Assembly: GCA_026168455.1 (NCBI GenBank) | Contig: CM047426.1 | Coordinates: 36,786,919-36,850,918 of the forward strand | Origin: Theocolax elegans | Lineage: Eukaryota > Arthropoda > Insecta > Hymenoptera > Cerocephalidae | Direction of reading: 5' to 3' | Length of the DNA: 64,000 nucleotides | Part shown: positions 1 through 12,609 of the stretch, in pieces | Position numbering within the stretch: position 1 is the stretch's first letter | Layout: every line of letters starts with the position of its first letter | Made by a program: the position numbers and the translations under genes | The notes under the pieces: model-generated | Database searches by the model: none | What the model saw: only the letters and a program-made list of their open reading frames with translations | Told to the model about the DNA's origin: nothing

Positions 1-171
1 AGGAGTTGCACAGTTTGTCTGATTCGCTTTGACAATTGGTCAGTTCATGGATGCCGTTACTCGTTCCATTTCGTTTTGTCAATATACTGTGGCCTATCGC
101 ATCGATGCCGTTTTTCACGAGTGGATTCCTTTTTTCGTTGAGGTCGCTGGTATTTGTTGCAGTTACAGCAC
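1..171 (-). CDS. Possible exon of an unidentified minus-strand gene, running off the window
   Basis: The minus strand is open for about 56 codons from a possible splice acceptor (CAG at 174-172) to the left edge. The reading starts with two bases that complete a codon, then reads VTATNTSDLNEKRNP and later IDAIGHSILTKRNG. I do not recognise the family. The stretch is less AT-rich than the DNA to its right, as expected of coding sequence. The acceptor has a weak pyrimidine tract. The plus strand is open for only about 42 codons here. It lies downstream of the Ttd14 stop codon, so it is either the next gene on the same strand or chance. Confidence is low. Confidence 0.35.
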
Positions 172-417
172 CTGTACAGCATTAATTACGTAAATTATTT
201 TTGGTCAATTGAATCTACAGTATTTGGCTTAATTATTGAAATACACGAGAATTAAAGCGATCTGACTTTTGAAATGTAAATTAAAAATTGAATTATTAAT
301 AATTATATACTGTTAAATACAACCTACGGTAAACGAAAGTAAACGAATATACACACACGTCGAAATTTCATTTCGTATTCTTTTGTGAGTAAGATTTGAT
401 TTCTTGGTAGACTCTAA

Positions 418-3400
418 TTAAAATTTACACGTGAAAGTTAATTTACCAATTTGTGGTAATAATAAATACGAACCATTTAGATTGTGACAGTATTTGTTAG
501 TGCTATTCCACTCCTCGCGCAAACTTAAATTAAACATGCTGTAGTCAGGATTGCCAGTTACTTCTTTTTCGATCGTCAAAAACTGAGGCAGTATATTTTG
601 TAATTTGTCACTGGGTAGGGCCGTGTAAGTTTCCAGTAACATTAGTCCTTTACATCTTGGATGCGCTGGCTCTCGGTAAATGTCCAATTGAAAGTACTGA
701 TTGTTAATTAAGAAACAACGACGACGCTTAAAAATCGTAAAGTGCGAATCGTCCCGCTGAGATAGCATGTTCATGTAATCCCTGTGCGTCAGTTGGGTTT
801 TTACCTCGACCACTTGACCGCACATTTTCGGTCGCCTGATTGTGTGAATGTAAGACCAGTGACCTGTAAATTAAAAACAGAAGGTTGTTTAGGCGATCTC
901 TTAAATGTTGATTGGCCAGTCCCGAGCAAAGAACAAACCAAAGAATAACATCTCACCTTTCTGTCCACGTTTTCGTAACCTTGCTTGAGTTTTGGGATTA
1001 CTGCTTTGTAGGTAATTGTGTACAACGTCAAAGTCTTGAAAGGGTGGAAATTCGGAATCCGGAGGTAATGGCCCTTTGACCAGGAACTTAACTTTTCGAC
1101 TGCTCGCTCGGAGTCGGTCGCCGGTATCGATTCCAAGCTTCTGACAAACGCATTCGATCATCCGACAGATTTTACTCTCGAAATCTTGGGAATTGTCGAT
1201 CACGTCGAAGTACGGATGACCAACCCAGGCGGACGCGGCTTTGTAATCGAGGTCCCTAGCGAGCTCGATACCCTCCGATCTACACGCGTGATCTTCGGTC
1301 GAATAAAAATCTTCAGCTCCGTTCGCAGCTGATACCATGTGGATTATCTGGTTGTACCGGTTGTCCCGCAGTTCAACGTTGTTCCATTCGTTCGATGCCA
1401 TCATCAATTCCCATTTGTCCTTTGAAATAACTACAAGAGAATCATTTTTATTTCTGGTTTATCCATTTTGTATGATTAACTTTTTATTTACCAGCATACA
1501 TTAGATTTATCGAGTTCACATTTTAAAACATAATTATATATTTTAACTTTATAGACATACTATGTTTCAATAGTTTTTAGTTACGATTCTATAATAACGA
1601 ACGATCGAGTTTAGATCAAATTTTTATTTTATATACGATTTACATTATCTTTGGATCATTATTTATAAGTAAATGTGATTTAAACAAGAAACAATCATTA
1701 CATTAATTTCGGAATAGCAGAATAAAGACAATAAATGTTACGGCTGGTTATAACCAATGACGTCAAGACTTTTATAATATATAGCTGTACTAAATTAATC
1801 TTGTCTTATATTAAAACATGTAATAAAGCTACAACTTTACTTTCTTCAAGGGTACATTATTATCTTGATTTAACTACTAACCTACATACAATTATGAACA
1901 TTTATTTTTTTATATCTCACGAACTATTTTATTACAAAAATTACAAGCACGCAGATTTATAAAATCGAGTGCAACCCATGAAAAACTTACATGCAGATGC
2001 GTCCATAGCACCGCGATCACAGATAATAAGGCAATTCCTGGACAGGCTTTCGCCCAGCTGAAAAAAAGTATTCTCAATCTGGAGCATCGTTCGCAGCAAA
2101 TTTTCTTGAAACTTGAAAGCTAAAAAAATGTTACATGCTTTAGTTTAGTTTATTACCTCTTATTACGAGTGTTTCTTGTAATATTCCAATTTCTCGAAAT
2201 TATATATGTTCTCGTACAACTTAAAAATTTCGTTTGTTTCATTAATTTAATTATATCAACAAAGTATTTTGTTTCATATTAAATTAAGTCAAATTGTCAA
2301 ATTAAGATTGCAGACATCGAGAAAGAAAAATATCATTAACAAAGGTCATTCGACAAGACAATCATCATTCATTTTTCTTAAATATTAGCACTAAAATAAG
2401 AGCTTATGAAATAAGCATGTGGCAGAACTAGTGATGACCTATTGTACCTTCTTACTGTATTACTTAATATACATATATATGACACACGTCATAATGATAT
2501 TTGACGTACTTGTATAAGCGAGACATTTTTTTAAATAAAAAGAGCACCAATTCACATTAACATTACGCATCCTACCTAATTTAAGTGATTTAAATATACG
2601 ATAATCTCAATTACTGACATAGAAATAATGTTAACCAATTAACTATATTTAACATACGTTTGATAATGCTTTCTCGAATGATAATATATAGTAATATTGG
2701 GTTTAAAAATTAGCAATTTTAGTACATTATCTACGTAAATAGATAGCGCAGGGTACGTGTCACGTTGTCCTTTTGCTATGCTAATCAATAGTCAATAGTG
2801 CTAGATTTTATTTATGATAGTTTCGATGTGCAGAAATTAAAATTATATTTGATAAGTATACGCTGTTAGGTATATGTCAACAATGAAAATCTTGCAACAG
2901 ATATAGAGAAACCATCTGAATTTGGCCCCGTCAATAACGTACACAAAAGTCTCCGTCCTCGCGTATAAAAATAGTTCTTGACTCAATAAATAAAACCGGC
3001 ATCACTCCAACTTGTTATTACAAAACTTAAACTGGGTATGATAACATGCAGTTTCCGTGGATTTCCAGTCAAAGTCCGCGAACAAGCTTCCTCGTGATGA
3101 TAATAATTTTGCGCGTTCGATGAATCAGCGATATATACCGGCTTGGGATTTCATATACGTTCACGAGTTCAGGTTCAAGGTGATTCGCTTCGTTCAAACT
3201 GGTGTTATAGTCAATGGTTTCTTTCAATGACGAAACGACCATTTTTTAATTCCACTTTTGGATAGGACATAATGCGTTCTTTTTTTTATATCAAGTGATA
3301 CATTAGGAGCCTGATCGATGCGTGATCAGTTTGACAAGAAAATGTGATTTCTATTCGGATTTTTTAGATTTAGGGATTATTTCTGATATTTTTTCGGTTA

Positions 3401-6400
3401 TCGAATGGATTAATATGCTGACTATCAGAATAATCATTGCTCGGTAGCAAAATCACCCGTTTAATTATTCATTATACACTTACAGTGAACGCATAATTAT
3501 ACCAAATTATATTTATTAAATTGGATTCATTTTGGGTACTATTATTATTATTACATAAAAGTACTAAGGCATAGAAATACAAAATACTAAATTACTATAA
3601 TACCAATTTTTTTTAGATCATTGAATTATATTACATACCATAGAATTTAAAAATCCATAATGAATACTGTAAGCAATCTATTATACAATATTTAGCACTA
3701 AAATCATTTTGTGAATCGAATACCTAGCTTATACTATTGATTTACGAGACTTTAACAATCTAATTGTAATAATGTGGTTTGCAACTTTATAAGATACGTA
3801 TTAAATTTGCACAAACTTTTTCAGAGAAACCATTACTTTAATGATCGCAAGTAGCTTGTCAATAAAATTTTATTCTAAGTCACGCTATATGCATATAGAC
3901 TCACCCTTGTAAGAACTCAGTGAAATAAATACAGGCCATTTTATTTGATCCTTTATAAGATTTTTCCAATCCGTTGCCAAAGGCTTAACTATATTGGAAT
4001 AAAATTTATTTAACATTTTCTTTTTTATATAATACAAATGAATTTGGTTTATTATTTATTCCATTACAAATATAAATTTATCGTTACTTTTTATTATTCG
4101 TATACAAGAAAATGATAATTGGATTTTTTTAAATTATAAATAAACAAATGTATAAATGGGTAAAGATTGAATGCCTCTACTAATTTTTTCACGATCAAGT
4201 CTTATTATGGGATGGATTCGTAATTTTTTTATTTCTTGTGCTTCATTTCGTTTACCTCAATCTCTCGCTCAATCTTCCCAATTGCCGTAATTCGCGACGT
4301 AAAAATTATTTTTTTTTTTTTCTACGTAATATGCAATTATCATTATGCAATGATAATTGGTAAAGTTTTTATACTCGTTAAACAAATTATTTTTGTAATA
4401 GTATACGTACACGGATTACCAAAGTTAAATAATAATCTTCGTAATAAAATCATAATAATGTTTAACGTTAAATTTACGCATTTCGCAGAATAATGTACAA
4501 TCAGCAAAAGTTTGGAAAATCTCAACTGTCTTTTGTATCGCTGATGTGTATATTATTTCTTAAATCCCAAGATAGAATATTATATCTAAAATGTCATACG
4601 ATAACGTTCTTTGTACTCGAATGCAATATTTCGCGGTATCAAAAGAACAAAATAGAAACGTATAGTCAAGCACGAGACTCACATAGCAAAAGAAACGACG
4701 ACAATTCTCGATTGGTGTTCTAAAAGGAGGGTCGATGCTACTTTAAGACAAGTATAGCGACAGGGAAAACGAGTATCCTTAAAACAATGAAAAAGCACGC
4801 TCGCGACCTTAAGGAATAGTAGAGCTAAGAGACAAAAAAATCCTCATTATTAACAACGGACAATTATCTGTTTGCTAAATTACGAATTATTTTTAAGTTT
4901 GGCATCCTGATACATATATTTTTTTTTAGTTTTTGCGGTATTTATCAATTTTTTATTGAAAGAGATTTTGATTTTTAAAACATCACAGAAAAGTATATTA
5001 ATGAAACAGTAAAAATACGAAATAGTTTGATGTAACGTGAAAATAAGAAAATTATAAAAAAATTTTGTCACATCCCTCAGTAGTCTTTAAAATGTTGAAA
5101 GTTTATTTAAAAAACTATTTGATTTGATATTTACAAATTTCTTAGTGTTTTCTTCGACACATAAACATATATTACATTACATATGTACACATAATTTATT
5201 GTAATTATTTTTTTTTGTATGCACCCTATATAACTTTGTATGGCCTTCATACGCGATTTGCATAGTGTCAACTTTATGTATTGGATAATAAGAATTATTC
5301 ATATAAAATATTGTTATTATATAAAGACATACTGGAAATTTCCATGTTAAAAGCAATAAAACACTAATTTCATTTAAAGTTACATTAAATACTTGGAAAT
5401 GATATACGCTCATTTAATGTTCTTCCATTGTTCAATTGTTTAATAATTTTTTCTTCATTGTTTCCTCAATTTTCTTTTACTTAGAATGAGAATTTAAAAT
5501 AGTTTTCATTTAGAACGAAACTAATAGGAAACGTGTTACAGTTTTTGAAATGAACGATTTGTTATACATACTTGTACTCGAACTGATTAAAAATTAACAA
5601 AAAAATAACAATAGTTCAAGTCAACTGATAATCGATAGAAAAATAGTAATTTAAAAATATCTGTTTTTACTTAAACACAACCGAGTAATCGCGTCTCTGA
5701 AAGAAAATTTAATATGAAAATTGTGTCATAAATTGTAGCCTGCCTGACCAAAACCACACGCACGCGTAGAGTGCAATTTATACGTATTCGTATACGCGTA
5801 TACACCTCGAACTCTTTCGAAGACACCGCAGTAAAAGGGTGGGGTCCGATTTGTCGAATGCTCATTCAAAATGTGTGCATTGTTTCGAATTTCAAAAATT
5901 AGAAATGTATTTTTATTATTTAGAACCAAGAGAAATAGAATGGTTATTATTTCGAAAGTAATGCACTCTTCAGTTTTTACATATTTGTTCCAAAAATTCG
6001 AACTTTATAGTGTAGAGAAATAACTTTTATAATATTTGTCTATTTACATCTTGATAACAGACAATAAAACAGAAAATTATTTATCTACTATTTGGAATTC
6101 GAAATATTGCGCCTAATGCCAAACATCTGACGATTTTATTACTTTCGAAATAATGATCATTCTATTTTTTCGGTTCGAAATAACAAAAAAGTTATTCTAA
6201 TTTTTAAAATTCGAAATATTGCACACATTTTGAATGAACATTCGACAAATCGGACCCCACCCCAGTAAAATTGCGCGAAAAGCCTTGATAAAGACCGGAC
6301 GCTTGTCATTTCTTGCGTCTACCGACCTCGTAACCGCGTATAATACAAATATACGCGCAATTCCGATGTGATAATCGAATACGTGCATTATTTTTCCCCT

Positions 6401-6562
6401 TTACTTTAATTTAACTTCAGACTTATAGAGTATTTTGGAATAAGATTTTCTTAATGTTAGGAGATACACAAAAATAAAAATCAACGGTATCTCTTCAAAC
6501 TATAAGAATCTTTTAAAGTCTTTTCATTTTTTTATTTAATTCGCTGATCTTTAACACTATGA

Positions 6563-6642
<80 letters not shown>

Positions 6643-9600
6643 ATAAAAGAAGCAATAGTAAGAACAACTTTTTGTGTAACTTTTAGTTTAACCGATAATT
6701 CACAAAATTTGACAATCAACCTTGCGTTCATTGTTACATTAGTTTATATATGTATTTACATAATATTAACTAATATTTATGATAATATTTATGTTTTTTG
6801 ACTTACGTAAACACATAATTAAACTGTTTTTATTGCAGATTTATATTCTATTGCTATTGAAAATGAAGGAAGCAACATTAAACTAGTTTTATATTAATAA
6901 CAATGAATTATCGATCAAGTAACGTTATTTGACACGTTGCCGCAAGGTCACACTTTTACTCGTGTATATACATGCGTGATAAAGAGATAGTAAGATCTAA
7001 ATTGATTAAATTTAGTAAATCAATGTTAATATTCAATGTTTTATAAAAGTTCGGATCTAAATCTCGCGGCAACATAGAATTTCCAAAAAAAATTCCAAAA
7101 AATTTTTCATACAATTTCTACTAATATAAAAATAACTTATTAATTCAACAACTTCAATTTTTTATACATTCTAAATTAATGAAAATCCTTGAAATACCAT
7201 GCGTGTAAATTGAAAAAATTCACAGCAAAGTATCTAGCCCGGAAAATGCGAAAATCCGGTTATTTAGAATTCCCCATAAAATGTTCTTCTACATACACGT
7301 AGTATCGATTCGACCTTGACTCGTCAAGCGAGAGAACTCTCAGCATTCGTCTGCGCTCGTAAATTTCGACCGTGGGGGTGCGAAGACACGTGGACCTCGA
7401 TTTCTCTTAGAAATATACTGCGGAGAAACATTTCTTTTTTTTGCCCGTGTTATGTGCGAAGTGGTATACGATAGATCACAATAGTTTAATAAAAAAACAG
7501 CATTGCGAGTTAAGAATTACGTATGACAAACCCAAAATACATTTTATCATGAATTTAAACAACTATTATTTTTTATTTGTAAATAAAAAATATTAGTGCA
7601 CATGGTATACATTGGCATTTACAAGTTCATAATTCCATATAAAAACAAAATGAATTTAAACGTTCGGTGATAATTTATATATAATTATCGGTCTTTCCGA
7701 ACTAAATGCTTTATTTTTGAAATAAAGCGGGCTCATTATACCCTTTGTCCACTATGGTTGGTGGAATTTCCCAGAGTAACGGCCTTTTTAAAAAATTAAA
7801 ACAAAACTTAAAGGTATGATCTCCAGTTCCTTACTGAGGAGTCCAAACTGGGAATCGAGGACGAAACGCCTTTAATTTTTGTTTTAATTTTTTAAAAAGG
7901 CCGTTACTCTGGGAAATTCCACCAACCATAGTGGACAAAGGGTATAATGGGCCTGCTTTATTCCAAAAATAAAGCATTTAGTTCGGAAAGACCGGTAATT
8001 ATACATAATTCCATATAGTTATATTTAATAGCAGTTGCTAAAGTACATTTAGTTAGAAGATAAGACTATTTTCGGTAAACATAAATATAAGTAGATAATA
8101 TGATAACGTTAATTATGTACTTATTATAAAATTGAAAAAATAAAATGAAATTAAGAAGTAGAAATTTTATACACTTCAAAATGACACTCTCAAATATCTC
8201 ATAAAACACTTGTTTGTTATTTTTTAACAAAAAAACAATAATTACACGGTTAATTAACGATGTTTCCTATAAAATATTGAAGTTGACAACAAGGCGATGT
8301 TCCCCTTTTGGTGAAGATCCAAATATTTATTGCGCAAAATTATGTAATTCTGCTTGATGTTCAAAAAGTGTTCATTACAATGCCTGTTGCGCTGAGTGAT
8401 TTACGCCACGCTGACCAATAACTAACTTTAACAGGCTGGCTAAATATTTACACTCAATTCTAGGCAATCAAACTTGCATAAATTACAATTATTGATCTTA
8501 ATTATCTGTCTTTATAAAAATTTTGGTTTTCTTGGTTTTTCGTGCAATTAAAAATTTTGTTGACTATTAACAGTCGCTTTCATTAAACGACTAAAAGAAA
8601 TTAATTCCCTTTTATTAATTTCTTGAAACACAAGCTCAATTTACAATAAAATAATTAATGTACCTTGTTGAAAAAATCTTGTTTACGTAATTTCGAGTGC
8701 CGAACATATATTTTTGCTACCGACTGTGTATTCAAAAGTCATCTATTTTTAATTAGGCGTTAAAAATTTCAAAATGTTACGGAACAAACGCGTAAGATTT
8801 TGTAAGTTACCCAGACAATTTCCGTTTTTAAAAATAGACTGATATTACTTTTAGTTTTGTTTACAGTATACGATTAATAATTTTTTAAGCATTGACTTGT
8901 GTAGATCAAAAAAGCATATAGCTATTCGTTAGCATTCTATTGGCTAACTTCCATTAAAATTGTATTCTATCTCGTGTACTTTTAAATCAACACTATAAAT
9001 ATAGTTAGCCAAAATAAATATTTTTTTAACACTGCCACGTTCGATTCTAAAATGCCTGAATATACTAAAATCATTTAACAATTTAGCAGTTTCGCCTTTA
9101 CAAAGTTGAAAAAGAGACACGTTTCTAACAAAGTAACAATTTCTAACAATACATAATTATTATACAATTGTGGTTATAATTTATTCATGATATCAATTTA
9201 TAGTGAATATCCTCTGCAACTAGATTGCAAAAAGCAAATGGAAGTTAATTTCAAGAACTTACAGACATTTATTCAGAATAACTTTTAATACATCTATACT
9301 TATCCATCTTTCAAGTTTAGTGTGCAGCCTCACTATTTTGAAAAACAACAATAAAAAAAATAGTTTTACGAAGCACATAGAATAAGGTAGTATTTTTTGA
9401 AAATTGTTTCATAATTTGTTTCCCGAAGTCTCGAGTTTTTAAAGTAAGATTTTGCTATATAAGTCTCGTGTTAATACAGTAATGTATCTCCTATACCTAT
9501 AAATTTATTCCAATTGAAAATACAACGTTCTGTAGAATTTACATTTTACATATTGGTTTAATACCAATCTTTAATATTTCAAGGATAAGACAGGAGGGTC

Positions 9601-12554
9601 ATCTTTTTTCATTTTTTTCAAATACAAATTTAAAATACGCCAAAATTTGATACAACTGCCTAAAGTATTTAAATAGTTTTTTCCATAGAAATTACTTTGT
9701 TAGTTACTGACTATAATTATAATATATGTAAAATATTTTAAAAAGATGTCAGACTCAGAAAATGATAATTTTTAATATTTTTTTTTAAACAAATGAAAAA
9801 ATTTTTGAAAAAATCCTGATCGCCATGCCTTTAGGCATGTTTTAAATAGTAAACTCAAATTTTTTCAGATTTTTAAGTTTGTAATCTAATTATGATTTTT
9901 ACGTTGAAAATTCATGCCTTTTTAGACCGAATAAATATCGACCGAAAATTGTTTATTTAATTATTATTAACAAATTTACTTTTTCTTAAAAAGTCAAAAC
10001 GTCATGCCCTCGCTTTTGTTTGAAACTACCCATATGAATTTTTTCAGATTTTTAAATCAATATTGTAATCTGTAACTTGGATCCGACATCCCGTTAAGCT
10101 GATTTTTCTTTTAATGGTTTATGCAATTTAAAGAAAATAATGATATATGTGAACTCAAATAGAAAATGAATATGTCTTCCCACGTGAAAAAAAAAGTCTA
10201 GTCTGGTTAAAGGTTCTATACAGAAGTCTGTATACAGGCTAGATATAAAAATGATTCTATGCAGTCTGTATACAGCCTATATACAGTCTAACCATTTTTA
10301 TTTATTATTTTAAAGCTTTTTAGTGTACAAAAATTTAATTCTAGGAATAAACCAATTACATAAAAATCTTGTGCTTCTATATTTTTTTCGGATAAATATA
10401 TTTCAAGTTACCAAAAATATTGAATCACTAGGTTGGTTTATTCCTAGAATTAAATTTTTGTACACTAAAAAGCTTTAAAATAATAAATAAAAATGGTTAG
10501 ACTGTATATAGGCTGTATACAGACTGCATAGAATCATTTTTATATCTAGCCTGTATACAGACTTCTGTATAGAATCTTTAACCAGACTAGACTTTTTTTT
10601 TCACGGGGTTGATGGAATAATATCCTGGTTTGAAGTTTGAATAATGATATAACTTTGCTCTGCGGTCTAATCCAGGATTATTAAAAGTCATAGTATTTCT
10701 TAACGTATCTGTATAATTCACATGCTAGAAAGAAGAAGCCAATAGAATAAATAAATCCATCGCATCGGAAACCTGCTCTGTGTTACAATGTACTGTATTC
10801 AAGGTTGAGTATATATTTCTTTATTGAATGATCTTTACGTAATTAGGTAAACGTTAAAAAAAAGAAATTTATAATTATTATTAGTACAACTTTTTGCAGA
10901 TGAATCTGAAAATATTCCTCGTGTAGGAAGCAAATACACGAATATATTAAAAATAATGTTAATTTGCAATGTGCCGGATTAGATAAAGTTTCGATTTACA
11001 TATGTGTAACTTTCAATGAAGTATTAATTATACTCGTCGCAATTAATTTAGCTTTTTAACAATAACAAACGAATTTTATCTTTAAGTTTATTAATCATTA
11101 AGAATATGTTTTTTCCTTTTAAATAATAAGATACATTCAAGGTAGATAACTCTGCCGCTGTTTTTTTCCAATTTTTAATTAATACTACCGAGCATTTAAT
11201 TAAAAAGCAAAATCCTAGTTTACATAGAATAATTATTTTATCTAATTAACAACAATGTAAGTCTTGAATAAATGTTTAAAAAGCACCTAAATTTTCAAAA
11301 ATTAATTTAAATTTTTAAATTTGATATTTAGAATTATTTTACTTTCTTTTAGTTTTTGTAGTATTATATATAAAACACTTTATTTAGAAAATATTACTAA
11401 CGAAATTAGCTGTAAATGCAACTTAAAACGAATATACTAAATAAGAATTAAATGAATACATTATAAATTTTCGGAATGTATAATTTTTGGTGTAGGATTT
11501 CGGATTATTATGGACTTTTTCGTGAGAAAGCAATATTAAAAATGAGTAACCAGCTAACTGTTGGTCTGGCCAGAAGCCCACATTAGTTAGTTTGTACGTA
11601 AAAAAAATGCCTCATGTTTTGTGAATTGCAAAAGCTCAAAAATTTTAGGTGACTGCATAATTGTACAATAAATACCGGATATCCTGTCACACGCTTATTT
11701 ACATATATTCCCGAACTATAAATTAACCGACTGTATTATTTTTCAACAAACATAAGATTTAGTGATGTTTTACGGAAATAGACATACAATGGAAACTTTA
11801 TGTTAAAAAGAAAATCATAAAAATAAGATTCAACGAAAAATCATTTACTAAATAAAAAACCATAATTGATATAATGAATCTACAGCACAAAATTATTAAG
11901 ATGAATTTCGAAACGAGAAGATACGCGTGGATATACTGATAAAACAATAATTAGCATATAGTAATGTTCGTTGAAGACACCATAACTTTACGATAAGATA
12001 AATATGAAATTTTCCATGTATATTCTATATTGTAAACAATCCTGTATGTGCATATATTAATGAAGATTTGCGAATAAAAAATTCGACTTACCCTGTTCTG
12101 CATTCAGGTCTGTAAATTTGATGCCGCCACTGAAATTGAAAAAAGCAGACGGTGCATGAAATTGTGGGCTACTACATGTGTGACCCTAACTGTGATATTT
12201 AAAACTCTATATTGGAAATTGTTTCATTTATTAATATATTTCATTAAAAATATTATTGTTTGATAGGCGTATTAAATAAAGTTGATGTAGGTACATACGA
12301 GTACAATAAATATTGTTTTTTTTTCAAAATTAAATTATAACATGCGTAAGAATTTTTAATACATAATAAAAACTGTGCATATCTACATTAATTTTGTAAA
12401 AGAAATAGACTGATTGATTGATACAATCTATACAAAAGATTCTCGATGCGAGATAAATATTAATGTAAAATTATCGAGAAAACATATTTGCAAGAGAAAT
12501 TATAATGTTTCTACTATTCTCAGGTGGGAAATTTATACATGTATTTTATTTCAC

Positions 12555-12609
<55 letters not shown>

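Larger units (their letters stand above)
2120..12091. other. 10-kb intron of Ttd14
   Basis: No convincing gene on either strand. It contains three foldback elements (5837-6262, about 7681-8003, about 10184-10604) and a long (TA)n run at 6566-6634. The rest is AT-rich sequence with only short open frames. Part of it (about 9590-10110) shares short motifs such as TTTTTCAGATTTTT and a 'cccgttaa' string with about 39880-40220, which may be old copies of one dispersed repeat. Confidence 0.7.

Noticed and set aside
6513..6801. Open frames with runs of Tyr-Ile on both strands
   Set aside because: They translate the (TA)n microsatellite and have no other content.
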